64,000 bases of DNA from Cellulomonas timonensis. GTDB taxonomy: Bacteria; Actinomycetota; Actinomycetes; Actinomycetales; Cellulomonadaceae. Shown here in pieces: positions 16,503 to 27,138 of this stretch. Location: contig NZ_FCOT01000012.1 of the NCBI RefSeq assembly GCF_900046455.1, positions 434,001 to 498,000 on the forward strand, given 5' to 3'. Under the pieces are notes generated by a model, which was not told the DNA's origin, made no database searches, and was given only the letters and a program-made list of their open reading frames with translations. Numbering within the stretch: the first letter of the stretch is position 1; every line of letters begins with the position of its first letter. Both the position numbers and the translations under genes were made by a program.

Positions 16503-18434
16503 CTAACGGGAGGTCGTGCCACCCAACGGCGCGGACAGCCGCACGTCCGGCAGCTCCACCTCGGGCAGGCCGACCTCGGGCAGTGGCGCCCAGTGGATCG
16601 GCTCCTCCGACAGGAGCTGCGCGGCGAGCACCGCCGTCACCGCCAGGGTGATGAGCACGAGCACCGTCGCGCCGCGCCGTCCGGGCGCCACGACGGCCAG
16701 CAGCCGACGAGTCCCGGTCCGGGTGAGCCCGGACATCGGCCCCCACCACAGCAGGATCAGGCCGAGCAGGAACGTCCCGCCGATGATCGCGGACGCGACG
16801 AGCCCATCGGGCGCCTGGCCGGGAGCCGTGGCGCCCGGCGTCCACCGGCCGCTGCCGATGAGCCACCACAGCGCCCCCAGCACGATGACCACGGCGCTGG
16901 CGGCGACCACCACCGACGGCAGCAGGCCCACCACGGCGCGCAGCAGGTGCCACGGGCTGCTCACCACCGCCACCAGCGCGTCGCTGCCCCGCACGCCCTT
17001 GCGCTCACGGCGCCTGTGCATCGCCTCGACGGTGGATCCGAAGGTCCGGGCCAGCACCAGCGCCACCGCGAGCGCGATGAGCGTCACCCCGGGGTACGTC
17101 ATGGCGCCGACCACGGCGAGCAGCCCGAGCGCGAGCACGGTTCCCCAGCGGCGGCGGGCCGGCGGGCGCGTGTACCCATCCTCGCCTTCGGGGTAGGCGT
17201 CGTCCGAGTACTCGCCGCTCTCGCCGCCCAGCGGCCACTGGCCCTTGTCGTGGCCGTCCCAGTCGCCCCCGCCGTCGGCGCGGTAGTCGTCGTGGCCGTA
17301 GTCGTCGTGGCCGTAGTCGTCGTACGCCTGCTCTTGACGCGGCGGCGCCCTGAACACCGCGGTGTCGGCGGGCTGGTCGGCGCGCGGGTAGGCAGACTCT
17401 CGACGCACCCCGCGCTGCACCGGGTACACCTGGGTGCCCCCTGCGGCGGCGCCCGCCCCCCACACGGCAGTGCTGTCGGCGTCCTGCGCGGGCAGCCGTT
17501 GGGTGGCGGGGTCCGCGTCGAGCCGCTGTGTGGCCTGCGCCGAGGAGAGCAGCTCGGTGTCATCCGCGTCGCCCGCGTGCAGCACCACAGTCTCGGCGCC
17601 CGCCGCGGCGGGCCGGGGCACGTCACCGGTGGCGGCGGCCTCGTGCAGTTCGTCGACGAGCTCGGCGGGTGGCAGCCGGTCGGCGGGCTCCCCCGCGAGC
17701 GCGCGTCCCAGGGCGGCAGCGGTGCGCGGCCCCAGCCCTTCGAGGTCGGCCTCCCCGGAGCGGGCCCGGGCGATGACGGCGGCCAGCGGGCGCAGCCCGA
17801 ACGGCGGGCGGCCGGTCGCGGCGAAGGCGAGCAGCGCGGCCCAGCCCCACCAGTCCGTCTCGGGGGTGGGCTCGGCGTCGTCGAGCAGCTCGGGCGCGAG
17901 GTAGCCGGGGGTGCCGATCACCAGGCCCGTGGACGTGATGCGGGGGTCGTCGGCGGCCTGCGCGATGCCGAAGTCGATGAGCACCGGGCCGCTGTCGGTG
18001 ACCAGCACGTTGCTGGGCTTGAGGTCGCGGTGGACGACCCCGGCCTCGTGCACGGCCGCCAGCGCGTCGTGCAGGCCGTCCGCGAACTCCGCGAGCTGGT
18101 GGAGGTCGAGCGGGCCGTTGTCCCGGACGTGGTCCTCGAGGTTCCGGCCGGCGACGAGCTCGGTGACGATGAACGCCTCGGTGGAGTCAGCCTCGGCGTC
18201 GAGCACCGCGGCGACGGCGGGGTGGCGCAGCCGGTGCAGGGCCACGACCTCACGGCGGAGCCGGTCGCGGGCTGCGGGGTCCGCTCCGACGTGCGGGTGC
18301 AGCAGTTTGAGGGCGACCGCGTTGCCCGCGCCGTCGAGCGCCCTGTACACCGTGCCCATGCCCCCGGAGCCGAGAGGGGCCACCACCGTGTAGCCGCCCA
18401 CCTCGGACCCCGGCTCCAGTCCGATGCGCTCCAT
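16503..18434 (-). CDS. Membrane-bound serine/threonine protein kinase
   Basis: 643 residues. The Hanks-type kinase domain (about 13-270) is complete: Gly loop LGSGGMGTVY, Lys43, catalytic HRDLKPSN (Asp137), DFG (154-156), and APE. An acidic linker with Tyr-Gly-His-Asp-Asp repeats follows (near residues 365-385). The C-terminus has about five to six hydrophobic segments (430-620) where classical PknB proteins have one helix and PASTA repeats, so the sensor part is unlike PknB. Targets are unknown. It is divergent to otsA. Confidence 0.93.
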   Translation of the reverse strand: MERIGLEPGSEVGGYTVVAPLGSGGMGTVYRALDGAGNAVALKLLHPHVGADPAARDRLRREVVALHRLRHPAVAAVLDAEADSTEAFIVTELVAGRNLEDHVRDNGPLDLHQLAEFADGLHDALAAVHEAGVVHRDLKPSNVLVTDSGPVLIDFGIAQAADDPRITSTGLVIGTPGYLAPELLDDAEPTPETDWWGWAALLAFAATGRPPFGLRPLAAVIARARSGEADLEGLGPRTAAALGRALAGEPADRLPPAELVDELHEAAATGDVPRPAAAGAETVVLHAGDADDTELLSSAQATQRLDADPATQRLPAQDADSTAVWGAGAAAGGTQVYPVQRGVRRESAYPRADQPADTAVFRAPPRQEQAYDDYGHDDYGHDDYRADGGGDWDGHDKGQWPLGGESGEYSDDAYPEGEDGYTRPPARRRWGTVLALGLLAVVGAMTYPGVTLIALAVALVLARTFGSTVEAMHRRRERKGVRGSDALVAVVSSPWHLLRAVVGLLPSVVVAASAVVIVLGALWWLIGSGRWTPGATAPGQAPDGLVASAIIGGTFLLGLILLWWGPMSGLTRTGTRRLLAVVAPGRRGATVLVLITLAVTAVLAAQLLSEEPIHWAPLPEVGLPEVELPDVRLSAPLGGTTSR

Positions 18435-18552
18435 GCATCGACGGTATCCGCGCCGGGCCGGCGCCGCTCGCAGCCGCGCTCGACGAGGAGGCCGAGCGAG
18501 ACATCCCAGGTCACGCTAGGGTCGAGAGAACCCCAAGAAGGAGTGTGCCTCG

Positions 18553-20022
18553 GTGGGATCTGCCGGTTATGACCTGGTCGTCGTCGCGAATCGCCTCCCG
18601 GTCGATGTGACAATCGGCCCGGAGGGCGACGTGTCATGGGACCGCTCCCCTGGCGGCCTGGTGACGGCGATGGAGCCGGTCATGGTCGAGGCCAATGGCG
18701 CATGGGTGGGCTGGAGCGGCGCCCCCGACGTCGAGCTCGAGCCCTTCGACACCGACGGCATGCGCCTGGTGCCGGTGCCGCTCTCGGAGGCCGAGGTCGC
18801 CGACTATTACGAGGGCTTCTCCAACGACAGCCTGTGGCCGCTTTACCACGACGTCATCGAGCCGCCCACGTTCCACCGGCAGTGGTGGGAGGTGTACCGC
18901 AAGGTCAACCAGCGGTTCGCTGAGGCTGCTGCCGCCCAGGTGGCGCCCGGTGGCACCGTGTGGGTGCACGACTACCAGCTCCAGCTCGTCCCGCGCATGC
19001 TCCGCGAGCTGCGCCCCGACGTGCGCATCGGCTTCTTCAACCACATCCCCTTCCCGCCGCTGGAGCTGTTCGCCCAGCTCCCCTGGCGCACCGCCGTGGT
19101 CGAGGGCCTGCTGGGCGCCGACCTCATCGGCTTCCAGCGCGCGGGCGACGCGCAGAACTTCGTGCGCGTGGTGCGCCGGCTCACCGACCTCACCACCCGC
19201 GGCCAGATGATCACCGTGCCCGCCGAGGGCGACCGCCCCGAGCGGCACGTCCGGGCCATGCCGTTCCCCATCTCGATCGACTCGAAGAAGTTCGACGAGC
19301 TGGCTCGCACCCCCGAGGTGCAGGCCCGCGCCAAGGAGATCCGCGCCGAGCTCGGCGACCCCGACATCGTGCTGCTCGGGGTGGACCGCCTCGACTACAC
19401 CAAGGGCATCCGGCACCGGATCAAGGCGTTCGGCGAGCTGCTCGAGGACGGCCGGCTCAGCGTCCCGGAGACCGTGCTGGTGCAGGTCGCCAGTCCCAGC
19501 CGGGAGAACGTGGGCGCCTACCAGCAGCTGCGCGAGCACGTGGAGCTGCTGGTGGGGCGCATCAATGGCGACCTCGGCGAGTTGGGCCGCCCGGCGGTCC
19601 ACTACCTGCACCACTCGTACCCCATGGAGGAGATGGCCGCGCTGTACCTCGCGGCCGACGTCATGCTCGTCACCGCGCTGCGGGACGGGATGAACCTCGT
19701 CGCCAAGGAGTACGTCGCGGCCCGCTCCGACGATCGCGGCGCCCTGGTGCTCAGCGAGTTCACCGGCGCGGCCGACGAGCTGACCAGCTCCATCCTGGTC
19801 AACCCGCATGACATCGCGGGCCTGAAGAACGCGATGGTCTACGCCGCCAACATCGACCCGCGCGAGGCGCGCAAGCGCATGCGCCGACTGCGCCGCAAGG
19901 TGCTGGAGAACGACGTCGCGGCGTGGTCGCACTCGTTCCTGTCGGCGCTGGCCGCGGTCCCGGCCCCGCAGGCCGCCGAGGAGGCGCCGCCCGCGCAGCA
20001 GATCCAGGAGACCCATGTCTGA
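18553..20022 (+). CDS. otsA: Alpha,alpha-trehalose-phosphate synthase (UDP-forming)
   Basis: 489 residues, GT20 family. It makes trehalose-6-phosphate from a nucleotide-activated glucose and glucose-6-phosphate. Motifs are VVVANRLPV at the N-terminus, [15 protein letters not shown], and [13 protein letters not shown] for sugar-nucleotide binding, then [12 protein letters not shown]. The GTG start is at 18553, with AAGGAG a little far upstream. It overlaps otsB by 8 nt, so the two are coupled. Trehalose serves stress protection. Confidence 0.97.
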   Translation: MGSAGYDLVVVANRLPVDVTIGPEGDVSWDRSPGGLVTAMEPVMVEANGAWVGWSGAPDVELEPFDTDGMRLVPVPLSEAEVADYYEGFSNDSLWPLYHDVIEPPTFHRQWWEVYRKVNQRFAEAAAAQVAPGGTVWVHDYQLQLVPRMLRELRPDVRIGFFNHIPFPPLELFAQLPWRTAVVEGLLGADLIGFQRAGDAQNFVRVVRRLTDLTTRGQMITVPAEGDRPERHVRAMPFPISIDSKKFDELARTPEVQARAKEIRAELGDPDIVLLGVDRLDYTKGIRHRIKAFGELLEDGRLSVPETVLVQVASPSRENVGAYQQLREHVELLVGRINGDLGELGRPAVHYLHHSYPMEEMAALYLAADVMLVTALRDGMNLVAKEYVAARSDDRGALVLSEFTGAADELTSSILVNPHDIAGLKNAMVYAANIDPREARKRMRRLRRKVLENDVAAWSHSFLSALAAVPAPQAAEEAPPAQQIQETHV

Positions 20023-20809
20023 GGCCCATGACCCCACCGCCGCCCTGTCCGCCCTCGCGGCCGACAGGGCCCGGCGGCCCGTGCTGCTCGCCCTCGACTT
20101 CGACGGCACCCTGGCGCCATTGCAGGACGACCCGGCGGCCTCGCGCATCCTGCCCGACGGGGTCGGCGTGCTGGCCGACCTCGCCGCGACCGACGGCATC
20201 GTCCTCGCGCTCGTCTCAGGCCGCGCGATGGCGGACCTGCACATCCTCGCGGAGGTCCCCGTCGGCACGCTCTTCGTGGGCAGCCACGGCGCCGAGCGCG
20301 CCCGTGTGACAGCGCACGGGCTGGACCGCGACGTCGTGCGCCTCACCGACGAGCAGGCGGACCGGCTGGCGGCGCTAGGCGCCGAGGCCGCGGCGGTGGC
20401 CCGTGGGCGTGAGGGCGTCTGGGTGGAGACGAAGCCCACCGCCGTGGTGGTGCACACCCGCCTGGCCGACCCCGAGGTCGCGCAGGCCGCCGAGCACGAG
20501 TCCCTCGCCCTCGGCGCACGGCTGGAGACCGGGGTGATCCACGGCAAGGCAGTCGTCGAGCTCACCGTGCTGCACGCCAGCAAGGGCGAGGCCCTCACCG
20601 CGCTGCGGGAGGAGATCGGGGCGCCCGTCGTCATCTACGCGGGTGACGACGTGACCGACGAGCGGGCATTCGCCGCGCTCGGGGCCGACGACGTCACCAT
20701 CAAGGTGGGGCCCGGCGACACCGGCGCGCGATACCGCCTCGACAGCCCCGAGGACGTCGTGGCGGCGCTGGCAAAGTTCCGCGACGAGCTGGCGGCTGCG
20801 GCCGGCTGA
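20015..20809 (+). CDS. otsB: Trehalose-6-phosphate phosphatase
   Basis: 264 residues of the HAD superfamily. It dephosphorylates the OtsA product. The nucleophile motif LALDFDGTLAPL carries DxDGT; motif II is ALVSGR, and GDDVTDERAF near residue 210 is motif IV. The N-terminus overlaps otsA, so OtsA and OtsB are made from one transcript. Confidence 0.97.
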   Translation: MSEAHDPTAALSALAADRARRPVLLALDFDGTLAPLQDDPAASRILPDGVGVLADLAATDGIVLALVSGRAMADLHILAEVPVGTLFVGSHGAERARVTAHGLDRDVVRLTDEQADRLAALGAEAAAVARGREGVWVETKPTAVVVHTRLADPEVAQAAEHESLALGARLETGVIHGKAVVELTVLHASKGEALTALREEIGAPVVIYAGDDVTDERAFAALGADDVTIKVGPGDTGARYRLDSPEDVVAALAKFRDELAAAAG

Positions 20810-20874
20810 GCGACAGCGCGAATCCCTTCCCCGGTTCCGCGACGCGGACCGGCGGGCATGGGTAGCGTGCCGGG

Positions 20875-22449
20875 ATGACCAGGCCGCACCAGCTGCAGCC
20901 CGTCGCCCTCGACGAAGAGGGCAGCGGGTTCCCGGGCGGCGTTCACGACGACCGCCCCGACGCCGGCCCGGGATCTGAGGGCGGCAACGGCTGGCGGCGT
21001 GCCGCACGACGCGGGTGGCCCATCGCCGCGGTGCTGGTCGTGGCCATGGCGCTGGGCGGCGCCCAACTGGTGCTCGACGCCCGGGAGCAAGGGCGGCTCA
21101 ACCGGCTCCACGCGGTGCCGGGGGTGCTCGCCGCCGTCGACCCGTCCACCCTGCGCGAACTGTGGAGCAGTGAGACTCGCAGCTCCTTCATCGGTGGCGT
21201 GGTGGTCGGTGACGACCTTGTCGAAAGCGCGGCGTCACCCGACGGGACCCAGGTCGTCCAGCGCCTCGAGGGGGGCACCGGCGCTGTGCTGTGGTCTGTG
21301 CCCGTCACCTCGCCGGACCCGGAGCTGGCGAAGGCGATCACCTCCATCGGGTACTGGTTCGCGCCGGGCTGCCAGCCGGTCCCCGACCACACCTTCGTCT
21401 GGTGCACCGTGGGGGACGAATACCTCGAGTTCGATCCCGATCCCACGTCGTGGCCCGAGGCTGGCAGGACCCGGGTCGTGGTGGTCGATGCCGCGACAGG
21501 CGCCCGGGTGGGCGAATATGAGCCCGCGTCGACCGACTCCTTCGCAGCGCTCGGCGAGACCCTCCTCATCTGCTCGACGGCTGCTGATGGCGCCGTGAGC
21601 GTCCAGGCGTGGGACCTGCGATCTGAGCAGCCTGTGTGGCAGAGCCCGCTGCCCGCGTCCTCGGCCGCCGCCACCGACGATGAGCCCGAGCCCCTCACCC
21701 AGCCGGGCCCGGCCGCCTGGGTCGGGACGCAGGGCGACAAGATCGTCGTCCAGGGACGGCGTGACGTCTGGATCCTGTCGGAGGACGGGCAGGTGCAGCA
21801 GGCGTTTCCCCTCGCCCACGACCGGACGAGCCTCACGATGCTCCGGGACCGGCTGTGGTCCAAGCTCGACTACAGTTCCGACCTCCCCGTGATGTCCCTG
21901 CTGCTCGCCGACGGGTCGTGGACCGAGCCGGTCGCGGAGGAGCCGGTGTCGCTGACTGTCGACGACGGCTCGGTGAGGGACCTCTGCTTCACGAGCGCAC
22001 GCGGCCGACTCCGCGCCATCGACTGCGAGACCGCCGCCGAGACGTGGGAGCGCCCGTCCGCGGGGAGCACCTCGGGGCTGCTGCTCGACGGGACCCTCTA
22101 CACGGCGACCAGCACCCAGATCAGCGCGATCGACGCCGTGACCGGCGACCTGCGGTGGCAGGCCGTGCGCGATGCGACGGTGTCGACCACCCCGGACCGA
22201 GTGCTCTCCGACGGCCAGAGCCTCCTCCTGCTGGAGCAGGCGCCAGCACCCGAGGGCGAGGACCGCTCGCAAGGACAGATCGAGATCGTGGCCCTGTCGA
22301 TGGCGGACGGCTCGCTGTCGTGGCGGAGCCCGCTCGAAGAGCAGGGTTCCGCCTACGACTGGTTCTCCATGTCCGCGCTGGGCGACCGCCTCGCCATCAC
22401 CACCAGCGACGGCAACAGCAGCACCACACGCGTGTACGGCAGCCGATGA
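20875..22449 (+). CDS. Membrane-anchored PQQ-like beta-propeller protein (copy 1)
   Basis: 524 residues. A cytoplasmic N-terminus of about 45 residues is followed by one transmembrane helix (RRGWPIAAVLVVAMALGGAQLVL), then an extracytoplasmic domain with repeated Trp-containing blades (LRELWSSE, GAVLWSVPV, QPVWQSPL, ETWERP, DLRWQAV, LSWRSPL), as in PQQ-like or outer-membrane-assembly-type propellers. No PQQ ligands or catalytic residues are recognised. It is followed by a paralogue overlapping at ATGA. Role unknown; probably a binding or scaffold protein. Confidence 0.82.
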   Translation: MTRPHQLQPVALDEEGSGFPGGVHDDRPDAGPGSEGGNGWRRAARRGWPIAAVLVVAMALGGAQLVLDAREQGRLNRLHAVPGVLAAVDPSTLRELWSSETRSSFIGGVVVGDDLVESAASPDGTQVVQRLEGGTGAVLWSVPVTSPDPELAKAITSIGYWFAPGCQPVPDHTFVWCTVGDEYLEFDPDPTSWPEAGRTRVVVVDAATGARVGEYEPASTDSFAALGETLLICSTAADGAVSVQAWDLRSEQPVWQSPLPASSAAATDDEPEPLTQPGPAAWVGTQGDKIVVQGRRDVWILSEDGQVQQAFPLAHDRTSLTMLRDRLWSKLDYSSDLPVMSLLLADGSWTEPVAEEPVSLTVDDGSVRDLCFTSARGRLRAIDCETAAETWERPSAGSTSGLLLDGTLYTATSTQISAIDAVTGDLRWQAVRDATVSTTPDRVLSDGQSLLLLEQAPAPEGEDRSQGQIEIVALSMADGSLSWRSPLEEQGSAYDWFSMSALGDRLAITTSDGNSSTTRVYGSR

Positions 22450-23999
22450 GGATGCTGCCCGTCGTCCTCGAGGACGGCGACGACGCCGCGTCGGCGCGCG
22501 TCGCCGCACAGGGGCCCGTCGCGGCGGATGGCCCATCGCAGCGCCGACAGCTGCGCTGGTGGCCCGTCGCGGCGGTGGCGGCCGTCGCCCTGGTGGGCGG
22601 CCAGGCGGCGCTCGACCAGCGCGAGCGCGCCGCGCTCGGCCGCCTCCGTGACCTTCCCGGCGTACTGCTCCCGCTCGACGAGTCGGTGCGCGAGCTGTGG
22701 CGCACCGACGACCTCAGCGGGATGCCGGGCGCGGGTGTCGGGTCGGACCTCGCGCTCGGCGTCATGCGGCCCGACGGCTCCCAGGCGGTCCGACTCGTCG
22801 ACGGGGCCACCGGCGACGTGCGGTGGGAGGTGCCCGTCACCGGCGCCGAGACCACTCCCCCCGCCGAGCAGGAACGCGCCTGGAGCGGCCCGTCCTGCGC
22901 CCAGGCCACGGACGGCCTGCTGGCGTGCCAGGTAGCCGACCAGTACGAGGCGGTCAACGACCCGGCGACGCTGCTTCGATCACCGGAGCCCGGCATGCCC
23001 GCTCCCACGAGGACCCGGTGGGTGGTGATCGACGTGGACGCGGAGCGGGTCGTCGCCGAGCACCCGGGGCCGCTCCACAGCCCGGCGGCGGTGACCGGCG
23101 ATCTCTTCGTGGTCAGCACCACCACGGCGGACCAGGCAGTCGTCGTCGAGGCCAGGGACCTGCGGACCGGCGACGTGCGGTGGCGCCAGCCCCTGGCCGA
23201 GGCCCCCGCAGAAGACGAGGCGGTCACGGGCAGTCCGCACGCACGGGATGCCTCCGCCGCCTCGACCCGGCTCTCAGCGCTCCCCGACGGCCGTCTCCTC
23301 GTCCACCATCAGCAGACCGACTGGGTCCTGTCGGCCAGCGGCGACGTCCTTCACACCATCGCCCAGCCCCAGCAGGAGTCGATGCTGCAGCATGTGCGGG
23401 AATCGACATTCGTCATCTCGCCACTGGACGCCGTCGGCACGTCCTCCCTCATCCACCCGGATGGCTCGCGCACCCGGGCGCGTGGGTGGCCACTGACGTT
23501 GTCCGTCGACGACGGCTCGGCGCCTGGGCAGTGCTTCCTCAACAACGGCGGGCTCCTGGTCGTGGACTGCGCCACTGGCGCGCCGCTCTGGGACGCCGGC
23601 TCCATCCAGCCCGGCGCCGGCATCCTGCTCGACGGGATCCTGTACCTCACGTCCGGCGCCTGGATCGTCGCCGTCGACACCGCGCAGGGCCGGACGCTGT
23701 GGACGTGGGAGCGCGGGGACCGCGGCGTCTACTGGGAGAGCATCTTCACCGACGGCCGCGACCTCTACGTCGTGGACTGGCAGGCGGATGCCGGCGCCCC
23801 GACCGGTGACCGTGACGCGACCGGCTCCTTCCATGTCGTCGCGCTCTCCACTGAAGACGGCTCCGAGTTGTGGGCGGCGCCACTCGACGTGCACGCCCGG
23901 CCCTCGGACGTCTGGGCGACGGTGCTCGCCGGGCGCCTCCTCGTCCGGGAGATGTCCGCCGACGGCGACTCGCCGATCCGCCTCTTCGGCAACCGATGA
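22446..23999 (+). CDS. Membrane-anchored PQQ-like beta-propeller protein (copy 2)
   Basis: 517 residues and clearly paralogous to the preceding protein: same layout of a short cytoplasmic tail, one helix (RWWPVAAVAAVALVGGQAALD), then Trp-bearing blades (VRELWRTDD, GDVRWEVPV, GDVRWRQPL, LTLSVDDGS, LWTWERGD, SELWAAPL). The shared phrases LTVDDGS/LTLSVDDGS and LRDLPGVL/LHAVPGVL indicate tandem duplication. ATG 22446 overlaps the upstream stop, so the two are translated together. Confidence 0.82.
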   Translation: MRMLPVVLEDGDDAASARVAAQGPVAADGPSQRRQLRWWPVAAVAAVALVGGQAALDQRERAALGRLRDLPGVLLPLDESVRELWRTDDLSGMPGAGVGSDLALGVMRPDGSQAVRLVDGATGDVRWEVPVTGAETTPPAEQERAWSGPSCAQATDGLLACQVADQYEAVNDPATLLRSPEPGMPAPTRTRWVVIDVDAERVVAEHPGPLHSPAAVTGDLFVVSTTTADQAVVVEARDLRTGDVRWRQPLAEAPAEDEAVTGSPHARDASAASTRLSALPDGRLLVHHQQTDWVLSASGDVLHTIAQPQQESMLQHVRESTFVISPLDAVGTSSLIHPDGSRTRARGWPLTLSVDDGSAPGQCFLNNGGLLVVDCATGAPLWDAGSIQPGAGILLDGILYLTSGAWIVAVDTAQGRTLWTWERGDRGVYWESIFTDGRDLYVVDWQADAGAPTGDRDATGSFHVVALSTEDGSELWAAPLDVHARPSDVWATVLAGRLLVREMSADGDSPIRLFGNR

Positions 24000-24097
24000 C
24001 CACTCGCGAGCAGGTCATTTCCCCCTTCGGTCATGTGGCAGGATGGGCCGCGGACCGCAGGCTTCAACGTCGAACGACGATGGCCGCCTTCGGACTG

Positions 24098-24120
24098 TGT
24101 CAGCGGCGACACTTCTGACA
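24098..24120. promoter_or_regulatory. Inverted repeat upstream of the sugar-ABC ATPase
   Basis: TGTCAG, 11-nt spacer, CTGACA, about 50 bp before the start of the ATPase gene. A second short palindrome, CGTCG-AA-CGACG, lies about 30 bp upstream. Candidate operator only; the regulator is unknown. Confidence 0.3.
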
Positions 24121-24170
24121 CCTTTCACAACGGATCGTCCGGCACGTACCTGCCGGTGAAGGGAACTGAC

Positions 24171-25298
<1,128 letters not shown>

Positions 25299-25316
25299 CC
25301 ACCACGCACCACACCT

Positions 25317-25350
25317 GAGGGCGGGGCCGGCTGCTGCCGGGCCCGCCCTC
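25317..25350 (+). terminator. Hairpin after the ABC ATPase gene
   Basis: 14-bp stem GAGGGCGGGGCCGG/CCGGGCCCGCCCTC with one mismatch and a 6-nt loop, 18 nt past the stop codon of the ATPase gene. No U tract follows. Confidence 0.75.
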
Positions 25351-25412
25351 GGGCGTTCCACGCTGATGAACCTGTGCGCACCGCACCAGTTGTCTCTGAG
25401 AGGATCGAGGCC

Positions 25413-26708
25413 ATGAGTCCCCGCCCGCAGCGGTTGCAGATCACCGCCGCGTCCCCCGATCCGGCCCTGCTCGACCTTCCGTGGCACATCCCGCTCGAGG
25501 ACTGGCCCGCCGAGAACCTCGCCGCGCTCCCCCGCGGCATCTCGCGGCACATCGTGCGCTTCGCCCGCCTGTCCGGTCGCGTCATCGCGATCAAGGAGAT
25601 CGGCGAGAGCGTCGCGTACCGCGAGTACGAGCTGCTGCGCCAGCTCAACCGGCTCGACGTGCCCTGTGTGGAGCCCGTGGGCGTCATCACCGGCCGCGCG
25701 ACGCCCGAGGGCGAGCCGCTGGAGGCGGTGCTCATCACCAAGCACCTGCAGTTCTCGCTGCCGTACCGCGCGCTGTTCAGCCAGACACTGCGCCCCGACA
25801 CCGCCACGCGCCTCATCGACGCCCTCGCGGTGCTCCTCGTGCGCCTGCACCTCATCGGGTTCTACTGGGGTGACGTGTCCCTGTCGAACACCCTGTTCCG
25901 CCGCGACGCCGAGACGTTCGCCGCGTACCTGGTCGACGCCGAGACGGGCGACCTGCACGACACGCTCACCGAGGGGCAGCGCGCCTACGACCTCGAGGTC
26001 GCGCGGGTGAACATCATCGGCGAGCTCATGGACCTGCAGGCCGGGGAGTTCCTCGAGGACGACGTCGACGCGATCGCCATCGGCGAGATGCTGGTCGAGA
26101 GGTACACCGAGCTGTGGACCACGCTCACCGACGCCGAGTCCTTCGGCCTGGACGACCGGTGGCGGGTGCAGGCGCGCATCGAGCGCCTCAACGACCTCGG
26201 GTTCGACGTGGGCGAGCTCGACATCACCACCGACGTGGGCGGCACCACCGTCAGCATCCAGCCCAAGGTCGTCGACGCCGGTCACCACTCACGGCGGTTG
26301 ATGCGCCTGACCGGGCTCGACGTGCAGGAGAACCAGGCACGCCGGCTGCTCAACGACCTCGACTCCTTCCGCGCCGCCACGCACCGGCAGGGCGAGGACG
26401 AGTCCTTCGTCGCGCATGACTGGCTCACCGAGGTCTTCGAGCCCGCGGTGCGCGCCGTCCCCCGTGATCTGCGGCTCAAGCTGGAGCCCGCGCAGGTCTT
26501 CCACGAGCTGCTGGACCACCGCTGGTTCCTGTCCCAGCAGCAGCGCCGGGACGTGCCAATGCATGAGGCGACCCGCTCCTACGTCGAGAACATCCTGCCG
26601 GGCCGTCCGGACGAGCAGGCCATCCTCGGGGTCAGCGCCGCCGACCTGCGGGAGGACCCGACGGGCTCCCTCCCCGCCGTCGACGACGCGCCGTCGTCGA
26701 ACGACTGA
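25413..26708 (+). CDS. DUF4032 protein with kinase-like N-terminal domain
   Basis: 431 residues. The N-terminal half resembles lipopolysaccharide-kinase/aminoglycoside-phosphotransferase folds: VIAIKEIGESVAYREYELLRQL (possible Lys), LHLIGFYWGDVSLSNTLF (catalytic-loop-like D-x-x-x-x-N), and AYLVDAETGD (metal-binding D). The C-terminal half is the DUF4032 region common in actinobacteria. A small-molecule kinase is plausible, but no substrate is known. ATG 25413 follows AGAGGA. It is a single gene behind a terminator, with a small membrane-protein gene 13 bp after it. Confidence 0.85.
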   Translation: MSPRPQRLQITAASPDPALLDLPWHIPLEDWPAENLAALPRGISRHIVRFARLSGRVIAIKEIGESVAYREYELLRQLNRLDVPCVEPVGVITGRATPEGEPLEAVLITKHLQFSLPYRALFSQTLRPDTATRLIDALAVLLVRLHLIGFYWGDVSLSNTLFRRDAETFAAYLVDAETGDLHDTLTEGQRAYDLEVARVNIIGELMDLQAGEFLEDDVDAIAIGEMLVERYTELWTTLTDAESFGLDDRWRVQARIERLNDLGFDVGELDITTDVGGTTVSIQPKVVDAGHHSRRLMRLTGLDVQENQARRLLNDLDSFRAATHRQGEDESFVAHDWLTEVFEPAVRAVPRDLRLKLEPAQVFHELLDHRWFLSQQQRRDVPMHEATRSYVENILPGRPDEQAILGVSAADLREDPTGSLPAVDDAPSSND

Positions 26709-26721
26709 GCGACTCGGCGGG

Positions 26722-27117
26722 ATGACCACGCCCGGGGGCAGGCCCTCCACCCAGCGTGTGGTGGTGGTGTGGACTGTCGTCACGGCAGTCGCCGTGATGC
26801 TGGCGATCGCCACTGTCGCCTCAGCGCCTCTGGACCGGTCCCCCTCGCGCGGGTGCGCGAGTCGGGCCAGCGAGATCCCGGAGCGCTATCAGGACTTCAC
26901 CGTGGTGCAGGGGACGCGGATGTGGTTCCCCTTCGGGGTGGCCTGCGAATGGACCTCGAGCGCGGGCACATACCGCGCGGGGCCTGGCTGGTCGGTGACC
27001 CTGGCGCTGTTCGGCCCGCTCCTGACCGGTAGCGGCATGCTGGCCCATGCGGCGGTCGCCTCCAACCGTGGCCACGCACGCGAGGACGAGGCCGTGGCCT
27101 CGCCCTCGCGGCGCTGA
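26722..27117 (+). CDS. Small membrane protein
   Basis: 131 residues with two hydrophobic segments: VVVVWTVVTAVAVMLAIATVAS near the N-terminus and VTLALFGPLLTGSGMLAHAAVA near the C-terminus. Between them is a short extracytoplasmic loop with two Cys (RGCASRA and VACEWT) that could form a disulfide. I recognise no family. It lies 13 bp after the DUF4032 gene and is probably co-transcribed. It is convergent with the binding-protein gene at 27139. Confidence 0.6.
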   Translation: MTTPGGRPSTQRVVVVWTVVTAVAVMLAIATVASAPLDRSPSRGCASRASEIPERYQDFTVVQGTRMWFPFGVACEWTSSAGTYRAGPGWSVTLALFGPLLTGSGMLAHAAVASNRGHAREDEAVASPSRR

Positions 27118-27138
27118 CTGGCCCGCGAGGGCGCGGGC

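Noticed and set aside
17280..17330. Tandem 15-bp repeat as a CRISPR or minisatellite
   Set aside because: It is in frame inside the kinase gene and encodes YGHDD repeats in the acidic linker.
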